A stretch of 64,000 bases of DNA from contig CAKZLZ010000124.1 in NCBI GenBank assembly GCA_937127435.1, positions 28,602 through 92,601 on the forward strand, written 5' to 3'. Positions 1 through 8,313 of the stretch are shown here, one piece after another (position 1 is the first letter of the stretch; each line of letters starts with the position of its first letter). The stretch comes from an uncultured Verrucomicrobiota bacterium. GTDB lineage: Bacteria > Verrucomicrobiota > Kiritimatiellia > SS1-B-03-39 > UBA6053. The translations under genes were made by a program, and so were the position numbers. The notes below the pieces were generated by a model. It ran no database searches, was not told where the DNA came from, and saw only the letters and a list, made by a program, of their open reading frames with translations.

Positions 1-2
1 AC

Positions 3-2762
3 CGTTATATCACAGGGGTATGGGATACAGAAAATCCCGGCGACGATCCCGTTTGGCTGATTTCATCGACCTCTGGAAATGCCATCGACCCTCTGGCCGC
101 CCCCAACACCGCGAACAGTATTGCACTGGTCGACACCGGCGTGCTTGGCAGCAGCCCGGACTTAAACGACCGGATCTTTGCAGAGCTGGTGGAATTAGAT
201 ACTTCCAACCGCCAGGGGAACTACGCCTGGTGGATTTCCGACGAGGGCGTGAAAGCGAGTTTAAGCCTGAATGATCCTTTTGAATCCGCTGCGGATATAG
301 ACACCCTTGACGCCACTGAACTGACACGTTTGCGCTATGGCGTTCCGGTTCGAAACGCCCAGGAAATGGCCCTGACCCCGTCCACAGATTTTGAAGATAC
401 CGCTTCCAACGCCTTTTTCGATTCAGTTGTGAACTTGGATCAGTATCCCTTTTACGCCAATTTGGACAATCCCCGTGAAAACGGAGGCATTCACCACTAC
501 ACCCACCGCGCCACCGGATTGCTGACCCAGCCCCTCACCGGCGGCGTAAAAAAAGATCTGTCCTTGGCCCCGCAACTTTTGGGCACGGGCTTTGAAGAAT
601 ACATGGATTTCACCACCTATCTGGTTGAACCCTCCACCACCCATCCGGTGATTAAAACCGCGGATGATCTCCGACGCGCCCACTATATCACGCCCCCCAC
701 CACCCTCACCCCTTCCAATGGCGACATCGTCCATTCCGTAACCCCCATTATCACAGACTTCGGACTGCAGTTCAGTCCCCGGAGGGAATCCTCAACCGAT
801 GGGGAGGCAACCCTCATGATGGCGATCATGCTGGAACTTTGGAACCCCTATACCACGGCCTTGGAGCAGGAAGATCTCATCCTGGAGATCACCGGACTTC
901 AACCCTTTGAGATGACCCTCAGGGACGCCGCAGATACCGTGATGTGGTCTGATACTTTTGACCCGAATTCCATCTTCAGCAATACCATTAGTATCCGCTT
1001 GGGTCAGGAACAGTTTCACAGTGCGACCTATGTCTTTCTGGAAGACGGCGCCTATGATATGGAATTGCACGGACCGGGAAGACTGCTCTACTGGACAGGT
1101 CCGGACCAGGACCACCCCGACCAGGCGAGCTTTGCGAGCCGCCGCTCCAATCTTTCCCGTTTACAGGGAAGCATCAGCCCCGGCATCACCTTCCCCACCG
1201 GCACGGGGACCGGCACCTACAAAGTCGGATACACCATGGATCCTACGGAACTTACCGTCCGATTAAGGCGCGCACCTGAAAACGGCGGAGAGATTTTAGT
1301 CGAACATCAGAACCTGCAATATGATGACGTGGACAATATCGATCACGGCACCCTCAGCTACTGGCAAAATCGATGGTTGACCTACAGATTCAGGATGATT
1401 GAGCGGGGGACCACGTATCTGGGGGATCGGAGTGCATGGCTTAAAAATGTGGACAAACGCACCCCGAATCCGAGATTTGGGGACGACATCAGCACCGATG
1501 CCCACACCCTGCATGAATCGGCGACCTCTTACGCCCCGGATGATTCAGGGTTGAAAAACAACTTAAGCGTCGACCAGGATTCAACCATTTATTATTTCGA
1601 CCGCACCTTAAGTAACAGTGAGTATAGCCGGGACACCCGGCGGGACATCTCCCTGTTTGAACTTCCCCGCCAGCCCTTGATTTCCGTGGGGCAACTTCAG
1701 CAACTCTACATTCACGGCATGCCCCCTTACAGCATTGGCAACCCCTGGGGGGGCAGCACCTGGAACCAACTTTTTGACGACTACTTTCTCTCCGGCATTC
1801 AGCGGGATATTTCAGAACCGGACTTCAGTTCGTCGTCCTATCCGCAACTCCCCCACCCCCGCCTGGAACTCGCAGATCCCCGGGATCTGGGGCTGGCCTC
1901 CTTCGACAACAATACCCTCTCCACTTTAGACGAAGATTCCGCACTGGCATTAAAAGTGAGAGGACAGTTCAATCTGAATTCCGTATCCACCCAGGCGTGG
2001 AAAACCGTGCTGGCCGGCTCCCGCTTCGTCAACTTTAAGCACACCCTCCGCGATACCAATCTGCATGATGCCACCCACAGCAATGTTCTCATCGATACTG
2101 CCAACGATTACCCTGCAGGTTTCACCCGCTTCCCGCAATCGATTCAGGAATTGTTCGATGTGGATAACATCAGCTTTGACACCAGCTATGACAGCTTGAT
2201 GTTAAACTTAAAACCGGGGATCACTTTTTTGGTGGACCGGGATACCTTTAACGAAGATGATACCGATTACGATATTTCGGACGAAAGCAAAATTGATTCC
2301 ATGGCGGAAGAAATAGTTGACGCGATCAAGCAGCGCATGCAGAATGTAGGTCGACCCTACTTCACGCTCAATGAATTTCTCACCGAACCTTATGACAATG
2401 GAGATCCCATATTAGAATACGTGATAGAAACCGCCGGATTACGCAGGAGGGCTACCCCCAGTGGCTCCATTACGCCTGAAGAACGAACCCCCGGCTGGCT
2501 TTCACAAGCGGACGTTATTTCGACCCTCGCCCCTTTCCTTTCGACCCGGTCAGACACCTTCACCATCCGGGCGTATGGAAATGTGGAAGCGCCCAATGGC
2601 GATATCTCCTCACAGGCCTGGTGCGAAGCCACCGTTCAAAGAACCATTACCCCGGTTGAATCCGGACTCTCTCTAAGCGAAATGGCCAATCCTTTAGACT
2701 CCGCATTCGGCCGACACTTCAAAATCATTTCATTCAAATGGCTTTCACAATCAGAAATTTAA
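3..2762 (+). CDS. Verru_Chthon cassette protein A-like protein (5' truncated by window edge)
   Basis: Frame is open from the window start (RYITGVWDTENPGDDPVWLISS...). C-terminal FTIRAYGNVEAPNGDISSQAWCEATVQRT resembles the end of the Verru_Chthon cassette protein A family (TIGR02600). Confidence 0.75.
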   Translation, partial: RYITGVWDTENPGDDPVWLISSTSGNAIDPLAAPNTANSIALVDTGVLGSSPDLNDRIFAELVELDTSNRQGNYAWWISDEGVKASLSLNDPFESAADIDTLDATELTRLRYGVPVRNAQEMALTPSTDFEDTASNAFFDSVVNLDQYPFYANLDNPRENGGIHHYTHRATGLLTQPLTGGVKKDLSLAPQLLGTGFEEYMDFTTYLVEPSTTHPVIKTADDLRRAHYITPPTTLTPSNGDIVHSVTPIITDFGLQFSPRRESSTDGEATLMMAIMLELWNPYTTALEQEDLILEITGLQPFEMTLRDAADTVMWSDTFDPNSIFSNTISIRLGQEQFHSATYVFLEDGAYDMELHGPGRLLYWTGPDQDHPDQASFASRRSNLSRLQGSISPGITFPTGTGTGTYKVGYTMDPTELTVRLRRAPENGGEILVEHQNLQYDDVDNIDHGTLSYWQNRWLTYRFRMIERGTTYLGDRSAWLKNVDKRTPNPRFGDDISTDAHTLHESATSYAPDDSGLKNNLSVDQDSTIYYFDRTLSNSEYSRDTRRDISLFELPRQPLISVGQLQQLYIHGMPPYSIGNPWGGSTWNQLFDDYFLSGIQRDISEPDFSSSSYPQLPHPRLELADPRDLGLASFDNNTLSTLDEDSALALKVRGQFNLNSVSTQAWKTVLAGSRFVNFKHTLRDTNLHDATHSNVLIDTANDYPAGFTRFPQSIQELFDVDNISFDTSYDSLMLNLKPGITFLVDRDTFNEDDTDYDISDESKIDSMAEEIVDAIKQRMQNVGRPYFTLNEFLTEPYDNGDPILEYVIETAGLRRRATPSGSITPEERTPGWLSQADVISTLAPFLSTRSDTFTIRAYGNVEAPNGDISSQAWCEATVQRTITPVESGLSLSEMANPLDSAFGRHFKIISFKWLSQSEI

Positions 2763-3520
2763 CCTTGAGCATTGGGGGAATCTGCTGCGCGTTGCTGCTG
2801 CAAGCCCAAGAGCCACCCCCACTTCGGGAACTAAACTTCCATGTGGTGTCCGGTTCGCGGATTCACAATGTACGGTTCGGAGTATACGACGACGAAGGCA
2901 ATCTGGTCGGCTCCAAACAAACAGGATTCCGTTCCTCGGGCAGATCCCTGAAATACACTTATAAAGGGCCTTCCAAAATCATCTTTTTTGAAGAAAAAGC
3001 AGCCCCCACCGCCGCAAATCCACAAGCGGTATCCCGCAGCATTGTAGGGGTTTCCCAGGTGCCGGAGAATGTGACAGATGCCCTTTTTCTGTTTTCAGAA
3101 ATAAAGCCCGCCCCAAAAAAGGGCTACAAATATGACATCCAATGGATGGATATTTCAGGAGACAACATTCCCCCCGGTCACGTGACCATTTTTAATACCC
3201 TGCCCATAAATTTCAAAGGTGCGGTGGGGAAAAAAGGACAGAAGGGAAAAGTGATCAATGCCCAACCCGGCTTAAATCCGCCCATCAGCTTTCACCCGCA
3301 GGCCACGCTCCTCCTCACCCTTGAATCCAAAAAGGATGGGATATTGAGAGTCTACGAAGAGAACATTACCTGCAGCGAAGATGACCGTATCCTTTTGGTC
3401 CTCTTCCCTCCCCGATTCCCCGGCTCTCTGAATATCGGATCCAAAATCATTACTTTCCCCCTGACCCCGGTCAAAAAAGAAAAGGAAGATAAGGAAAAGC
3501 CTTCCCCGGGTCAGGACTGA
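2738..3520 (+). CDS. Hypothetical secreted protein
   Basis: ORF with signal-peptide-like N-terminus, overlapping the end of the preceding gene. Confidence 0.7.
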   Translation: MAFTIRNLTLSIGGICCALLLQAQEPPPLRELNFHVVSGSRIHNVRFGVYDDEGNLVGSKQTGFRSSGRSLKYTYKGPSKIIFFEEKAAPTAANPQAVSRSIVGVSQVPENVTDALFLFSEIKPAPKKGYKYDIQWMDISGDNIPPGHVTIFNTLPINFKGAVGKKGQKGKVINAQPGLNPPISFHPQATLLLTLESKKDGILRVYEENITCSEDDRILLVLFPPRFPGSLNIGSKIITFPLTPVKKEKEDKEKPSPGQD

Positions 3521-4605
3521 CCGGAATACATAACCAACGCCTCTGACCACAAGCGGTCACGTTTCTTCCCTTTTTTCTGGGATGCGCGGATTGCCAGTCG
3601 TCCGGCCTCCTGCAGCTTTTCCACTTGCTGATTAAACGCCGGCGTCTGCCGGAACCGCAAGCGTTGCAACCGCACAATCCAATCCTGCATGGCCCCGCCA
3701 AACCGGGGATCATCCAGGTAGGCTTCCAAATTGCGGAAAGGGATGGGCTGAAAGCGGTTTTCCCCTTCCACAGACAATCCATAACAGGCGGGAATAAAAA
3801 CGCATTCCGCTTTTAATCTGTCACGGGCAGGTTGCTCCAAGCCATATTCCGAAATCAACCGGTTCCGTTCCTCCATCCACCACACATCCCATTGTTGATG
3901 TAACTCCCGCAGATTTCCGATGGACGGAATCCGTTTTATCCAAACTTCCGGCTCCCGGAAATCCCCCTGACCGATCCAGGTCCACAGGTTTTTCTGTCCG
4001 GAAGCAAACAACCATCGGCAAAGCAGCGCTTCGCTTCTTTCATCTGACAGTTGGTTCAACACTATTTGTTCCGGATACGCGGGGGATCCCTGATCAAAAT
4101 CGACCACCAAACCTTCAAACAACATCCGGCTGCGTCCGGCCAGCAAAGCATGGGCAGAACCCTTCACCAGCCAATCCGGCACTTGCCAGTCGCGTTTTTT
4201 CTGGCCGGGCGGCATGGCGGCCAGGCCCACCCGGTAGGCCAGCGCCCGGGTAAACGCTTCAGCCAATTCCCGGGGCTCTTCCTTTAAAGATTTTTCGGAA
4301 AGAATGAGTGTTTGTTTAAGCACGCCCTGTTGCCAGTTTTGGGAAAGCGCCACCTTCTTTGCCCGTGAATCCACCGCAATAAGTAAAGGCTGTCCCTGCT
4401 GAAACGGAACGATGACCTGCCAATCCGCTTCCAACTGTTTGAGACTGCGCTCCCCCCAAAAGGAAAGTTTCTGCACTTGTGCCGCATCGGTAGCCATCAC
4501 CTTGATTTTCCCTTTGGCACTGAGGGACGTCATCCAAAAATCCACCGGTTCCTGTGCCGAGAGCAAGGCTCCGAAGAGACACAGCCAGCCCCATCTCCGT
4601 TTCAC
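3511..4605 (-). CDS. Hypothetical exported protein
   Basis: Long ORF with signal peptide (MKRRWGWLCLFGALLSAQ), overlapping dtd by 4 nt. Confidence 0.7.
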   Translation of the reverse strand: MKRRWGWLCLFGALLSAQEPVDFWMTSLSAKGKIKVMATDAAQVQKLSFWGERSLKQLEADWQVIVPFQQGQPLLIAVDSRAKKVALSQNWQQGVLKQTLILSEKSLKEEPRELAEAFTRALAYRVGLAAMPPGQKKRDWQVPDWLVKGSAHALLAGRSRMLFEGLVVDFDQGSPAYPEQIVLNQLSDERSEALLCRWLFASGQKNLWTWIGQGDFREPEVWIKRIPSIGNLRELHQQWDVWWMEERNRLISEYGLEQPARDRLKAECVFIPACYGLSVEGENRFQPIPFRNLEAYLDDPRFGGAMQDWIVRLQRLRFRQTPAFNQQVEKLQEAGRLAIRASQKKGKKRDRLWSEALVMYSGQS

Positions 4606-5051
4606 TTGCCGGCCTCGCGTTCAAGGATCAGCGTGACCGGTCCGTCATTCAGCAAATGCACCTGCATGTCCGCCTGAAAGATGCCGGTTTCCACCTCAAC
4701 CCCCTCCCCGCGCAAGTACCCCACAAAGTCATCAAAATCCTGCTTCCCTTTCTCTGCGGGAGCGGCGGAAGTGAAACCCGGACGGAAGCCTTTTTTGCAA
4801 TCGCCGAACAGGGTAAACTGGCTGACCACCAAACATTTTCCTTCCACTTCCGCCAGAGAGAGATTCATGCGCCCTTCCGCATCCGGAAAAATCCGCAGGC
4901 CGGCAATTTTCCGGGCCAGCCATTGTCCATCGGCAGGAACGTCTTCGCGACCGACCCCCACCAGGAGCAGAAAGCCCCGATCGATGCGGCCCACGACTTT
5001 CGCGTCCACTTCGACCCGCGCTTCCCGAACCCGCTGCAGGACAACTTTCAT
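4602..5051 (-). CDS. dtd: D-aminoacyl-tRNA deacylase
   Basis: MKVVLQRVREARVEV, SQFTLFGD and NDGPVT motifs. Confidence 0.95.
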   Translation of the reverse strand: MKVVLQRVREARVEVDAKVVGRIDRGFLLLVGVGREDVPADGQWLARKIAGLRIFPDAEGRMNLSLAEVEGKCLVVSQFTLFGDCKKGFRPGFTSAAPAEKGKQDFDDFVGYLRGEGVEVETGIFQADMQVHLLNDGPVTLILEREAGK

Positions 5052-5055
5052 GGGT

Positions 5056-5751
5056 TTAAGGGGTATAGGTCACAGACACGATACCGCCACTCACTCCGGA
5101 AATTTTAAGGTGGTTCCAAAGTTCCGGTTCCAGATCCAGATCAAAACGATCCGCCAGTGAACGGGTCCAGGGAGTGGCCCAGAATCCGGGAAGCGGGAGA
5201 TGTCCAACCCAGAAAATGCTCACCATGTTTTCAGCATCCCCAGCTTGGGGGTCGACCACCACCCGGGTGCTTAAGTTAAAGGGGCCGATCGGTTCATTGG
5301 CAATCAATTCCATCTCGGAGCCGGAGATCACCACTCCCAACAATTTGTTGTTGTCCGGTTCATTGTTCTGCCCGATAAAAGCATTGAGATTGCGTTGGGA
5401 AATTTTGGAAACCGGCAACTCGGTTTCAGAACCAATGGTGTTTTCCACGATTTGTAAATATCGCTCGACCTGCTTGCCGGGATCGCTGGCAATCGGAACC
5501 GTCAAGGATGCGTAAGGCCAAAATGCCAGTCCCACCACCGACACGATCGCCAAAAACAGCAAGGAGTTGATAGAATTACGAAAAGCTTTGGCCCCTTTGG
5601 CGGGCTCTTTCGCACTATTTTCAGGCGTGGGAGACGCACCGTTTTTATAAATACGGTCTCCACAATCTTTGCAGAAAGGTGAGGCAATTCGGTTTAAGAC
5701 CCCACATGAGGGACAAGGGATCATCGGTTCAGTATTTTTTTTACGGCTCAT
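5056..5751 (-). CDS. Zinc-ribbon domain membrane-anchored hypothetical protein
   Basis: N-terminal CPSCG...CKDCG zinc ribbon followed by one TM segment. Confidence 0.7.
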   Translation of the reverse strand: MSRKKNTEPMIPCPSCGVLNRIASPFCKDCGDRIYKNGASPTPENSAKEPAKGAKAFRNSINSLLFLAIVSVVGLAFWPYASLTVPIASDPGKQVERYLQIVENTIGSETELPVSKISQRNLNAFIGQNNEPDNNKLLGVVISGSEMELIANEPIGPFNLSTRVVVDPQAGDAENMVSIFWVGHLPLPGFWATPWTRSLADRFDLDLEPELWNHLKISGVSGGIVSVTYTP

Positions 5752-6026
5752 GCTTTTTTGGCTGCGGGGTTGGCTTTGCTTTCTTTTTTAGGACTCGGGG
5801 CAGATTTAGACGAATCGGCAGCCGCGGATTTTTTATAATTATCGCTGCGGTAATCCGTTTGATAAAAACCACTTCCCTTAAACAGCAAGCCGGCACCGGT
5901 ACCGATCAGGCGTTTTAACGCGGGTTTTCCACAAGCCGGGCAGTCCTTTAAAGGTTCCGCGCTCATGGCGTGAAACGCTTCCAGCTGATGGTGACATTTC
6001 TGACATTCATAATCGTAAGTAGGCAT
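5748..6026 (-). CDS. FmdB family zinc ribbon protein
   Basis: MPTYDYECQKCHHQLEAF...CPACGKPALKRLIG...GSGFYQTDYR. Confidence 0.92.
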   Translation of the reverse strand: MPTYDYECQKCHHQLEAFHAMSAEPLKDCPACGKPALKRLIGTGAGLLFKGSGFYQTDYRSDNYKKSAAADSSKSAPSPKKESKANPAAKKA

Positions 6027-6089
6027 CTAAATCCTCCGGTTCCTGTTCCGTGATTGAAAAATTGGGATCTAAACTATATCGATGACCGC

Positions 6090-6998
6090 ATGAATGTCAA
6101 TGACCCGCAAATCTCCACCGCATTCCAGGAGTGGATGCAAATCCGCAAACAGGAACTGGACCAATCCCTTTTGGAATTTCTGCCTCCGGCCGATACCCGT
6201 CCCTCTGTGGTGCATGAAGCCATGCGCTACGCCTGTTTGAATGGCGGAAAACGTCTGCGGGGAATTTTGGCGTTGGGATTTTGTGAATGCTTCGGGGCCC
6301 CGAAAACGCGGGCCGTCAAAGCGGCCGCTGCTCTGGAGATCTTTCATGCCTCCACCCTCATCCATGATGACCTGCCCTGTATGGACGATGACGATTTACG
6401 CCGGGGGAAACCCTCGACCCATATTCAATTTGGTGAAGCCAATGCCCTGTTAGCCGGAAATGCCCTGCTTACCCTGGCTTTGGGATGGATGGCTGAAACG
6501 CCTGTCCCGCTGCCGCATCCACCGGGAATGCTGGTGAGCGAATTGGCCCGCGCTGGCGGAAGTGAAGGCGTGATCGGCGGACAAATTGAGGATCTCGAAG
6601 CCGAAACCGCGCCGCCGGATGAAGAAAGACTTATCTACATTCATACTGAAAAAACCGCGCGGTTGATTGCTTGCGCCTGCAGAAGCGGAGTCATTTGCGG
6701 AGGGGGCTGTGCCTCCAAAGTGGATCGGGCGGGAAGCTTCGGCATGAATCTCGGCATGGCCTTTCAAATTTTGGACGACATTCTCGATTGCACCCAAAGC
6801 ACCGAAATCCTCGGCAAACCGGCCAAAAGTGATGAAGGACACGGCAAAATGACCTCGGTCAGTCTATGGGGACTGGAAGGCAGCCGGGCCAAAGCCGCCG
6901 CCTACACTCAAAAAGCTTTAGAGGATTTAGAAGCCCTCGATCAACCCACCGAAATGCTGGAAGCCCTGACCCGCTGGTTGCTGGAACGGGAGATGTAG
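6090..6998 (+). CDS. ispA: Polyprenyl synthetase / farnesyl diphosphate synthase
   Basis: GGKRLRG, DDLPCMDDDDLRRGKPSTH and FQILDDILD motifs. ORF open from 6054; ATG at 6090 chosen. Confidence 0.9.
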   Translation: MNVNDPQISTAFQEWMQIRKQELDQSLLEFLPPADTRPSVVHEAMRYACLNGGKRLRGILALGFCECFGAPKTRAVKAAAALEIFHASTLIHDDLPCMDDDDLRRGKPSTHIQFGEANALLAGNALLTLALGWMAETPVPLPHPPGMLVSELARAGGSEGVIGGQIEDLEAETAPPDEERLIYIHTEKTARLIACACRSGVICGGGCASKVDRAGSFGMNLGMAFQILDDILDCTQSTEILGKPAKSDEGHGKMTSVSLWGLEGSRAKAAAYTQKALEDLEALDQPTEMLEALTRWLLEREM

Positions 6999-7140
6999 GC
7001 AAGATGATGGCTCGGAAACGGGCAAGATCATTTTTGGGCAAGATGATGGCTCGGAAACGGGCAAGATCATTTTTGAGCACGATGATGGCTCGGAAAAGGG
7101 GCAAGATCATTTTTTGGCAAGATGATGGCTCGGAAACCAG
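6998..7140. repeat. 39-bp tandem repeat (about 3.6 copies), unit ggcaagatgatggctcggaaacgggcaagatcattttt(g)
   Basis: Units start at 6998, 7037, 7076 and 7116 (spacing 39, 39, 40). Confidence 0.9.
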
Positions 7141-7160
7141 TCGTCTTTGACCTTTCCTCC

Positions 7161-7220
7161 AAAATCATCCTGCCCAAAATCATCCTGCCCAAAATCATCC
7201 TGCCCAAAATCATCCTGCCC
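7161..7220. repeat. 15-bp tandem repeat, 4 exact copies of aaaatcatcctgccc
   Basis: Units start at 7161, 7176, 7191 and 7206. The reverse complement gggcaggatgatttt resembles the gggcaagatcatttt segment of the adjacent 39-bp repeat. Confidence 0.95.
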
Positions 7221-7378
7221 GATATTCGGCCTCCGTCTTTATTCTCCTTCCACAGTTAAACCGAATATCACGCCCGGGACTTACAAAAAGAAAAATAGAT
7301 TCCCGACAGGTAGATTTAAAGCTTACACAGAGGACGGAAGTTTCAGCTATACATCCCCGCCGAACTTAAGGATAATAA

Positions 7379-8209
7379 ATGAAGAACATGAAGCCTTCAT
7401 TAAAATCCATTTGCCAGCCGGTAACTTTCTTAACCCTCATGCTATTGGCGACCTGTTGGGTATTGTCTTATATGAGTGTGTTGTCAGTCGCGATGCTCCC
7501 CATCCTGGGATTTTATCTTCTTCGCTATGCGGGATCGGTACATTGGAAAGCTTTTCTGTGTTTGTTTCTGCTCAATCCCCTCTCCGTCGCATTTATGAGT
7601 GGGGTCGTGAGTTATGCAAAAGGGGCACCCACCCTTCGGGGGATGGGACTTTACAATTTAGAAGGTTACAATATTGATAGAAAAACCCGATGCTTCAGGA
7701 GCAGTGGAGGCTGTATGGTTTCCGGAAATGAATGGGTCTATATCGCCCCCCACAATTCTGCTCTGAAAATAATGTCTTTTATCTTCGGTCCCCCGTCCAA
7801 ATCCTACGATGGCCCCTACCCCACAAAAGAGGAAGCGTTCGCTTTGAGCGAAAAAGGAATGTCCATATCCCCGGAAGACTTCAAGTTGGGTAAAGTCGTG
7901 ATGCGCAATCGCAGCTATCAACTGGGAACCTTTTTCCCTAATGCGATCCTCTACAGAGGTTTTCTGCTTAGTGGTTTTTTTGAAGACAACGAAACTGAAC
8001 TTAAAATTACCGCCTCGATTTACCGGGAAAGGTGCCTCATCCTCCGCTTTGAAGAATCTTATTATTTTCCGGAGGAACATCCCGGTTCAGAAAAAATCGA
8101 TTTTGCGGTCTGCCTGGATTTGGAAACTCAAACGCCTTTCGCATACTATGCGCCCCCAAATCGATATTTACGCGGATACCCACCTTTTTTCTACCTTCCT
8201 GAAGAATAA
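7379..8209 (+). CDS. Hypothetical protein with N-terminal TM segments
   Basis: ORF between the repeat block and mutS; hydrophobic N-terminus. Confidence 0.6.
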   Translation: MKNMKPSLKSICQPVTFLTLMLLATCWVLSYMSVLSVAMLPILGFYLLRYAGSVHWKAFLCLFLLNPLSVAFMSGVVSYAKGAPTLRGMGLYNLEGYNIDRKTRCFRSSGGCMVSGNEWVYIAPHNSALKIMSFIFGPPSKSYDGPYPTKEEAFALSEKGMSISPEDFKLGKVVMRNRSYQLGTFFPNAILYRGFLLSGFFEDNETELKITASIYRERCLILRFEESYYFPEEHPGSEKIDFAVCLDLETQTPFAYYAPPNRYLRGYPPFFYLPEE

Positions 8210-8313
8210 TCCCCTCCTCTTGCCGCTTGCGTTATGGTTTAAAACCGAAAGGTCTTTAAGGTTGAAACCGCTTTATTTCTTGCCCCCTGCGCTCTGCTGG
8301 TTAAGAGTCCGCC

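Noticed and set aside
6859-7110. 83-aa minus-strand ORF with FRAIILPKNDLARFRAIILP repeats
   Set aside because: Translation of the 39-bp repeat block and antisense of the polyprenyl synthetase gene.
6998-7220. Possible CRISPR array
   Set aside because: Units are contiguous 39-bp and 15-bp tandem repeats with no unique spacers, and no cas genes are visible.
7147-7677. 176-aa ORF beginning with PKSSCPKSSCPKSSCP
   Set aside because: Start lies in the 15-bp repeat and the ORF overlaps the better-supported CDS at 7379-8209 in another frame.
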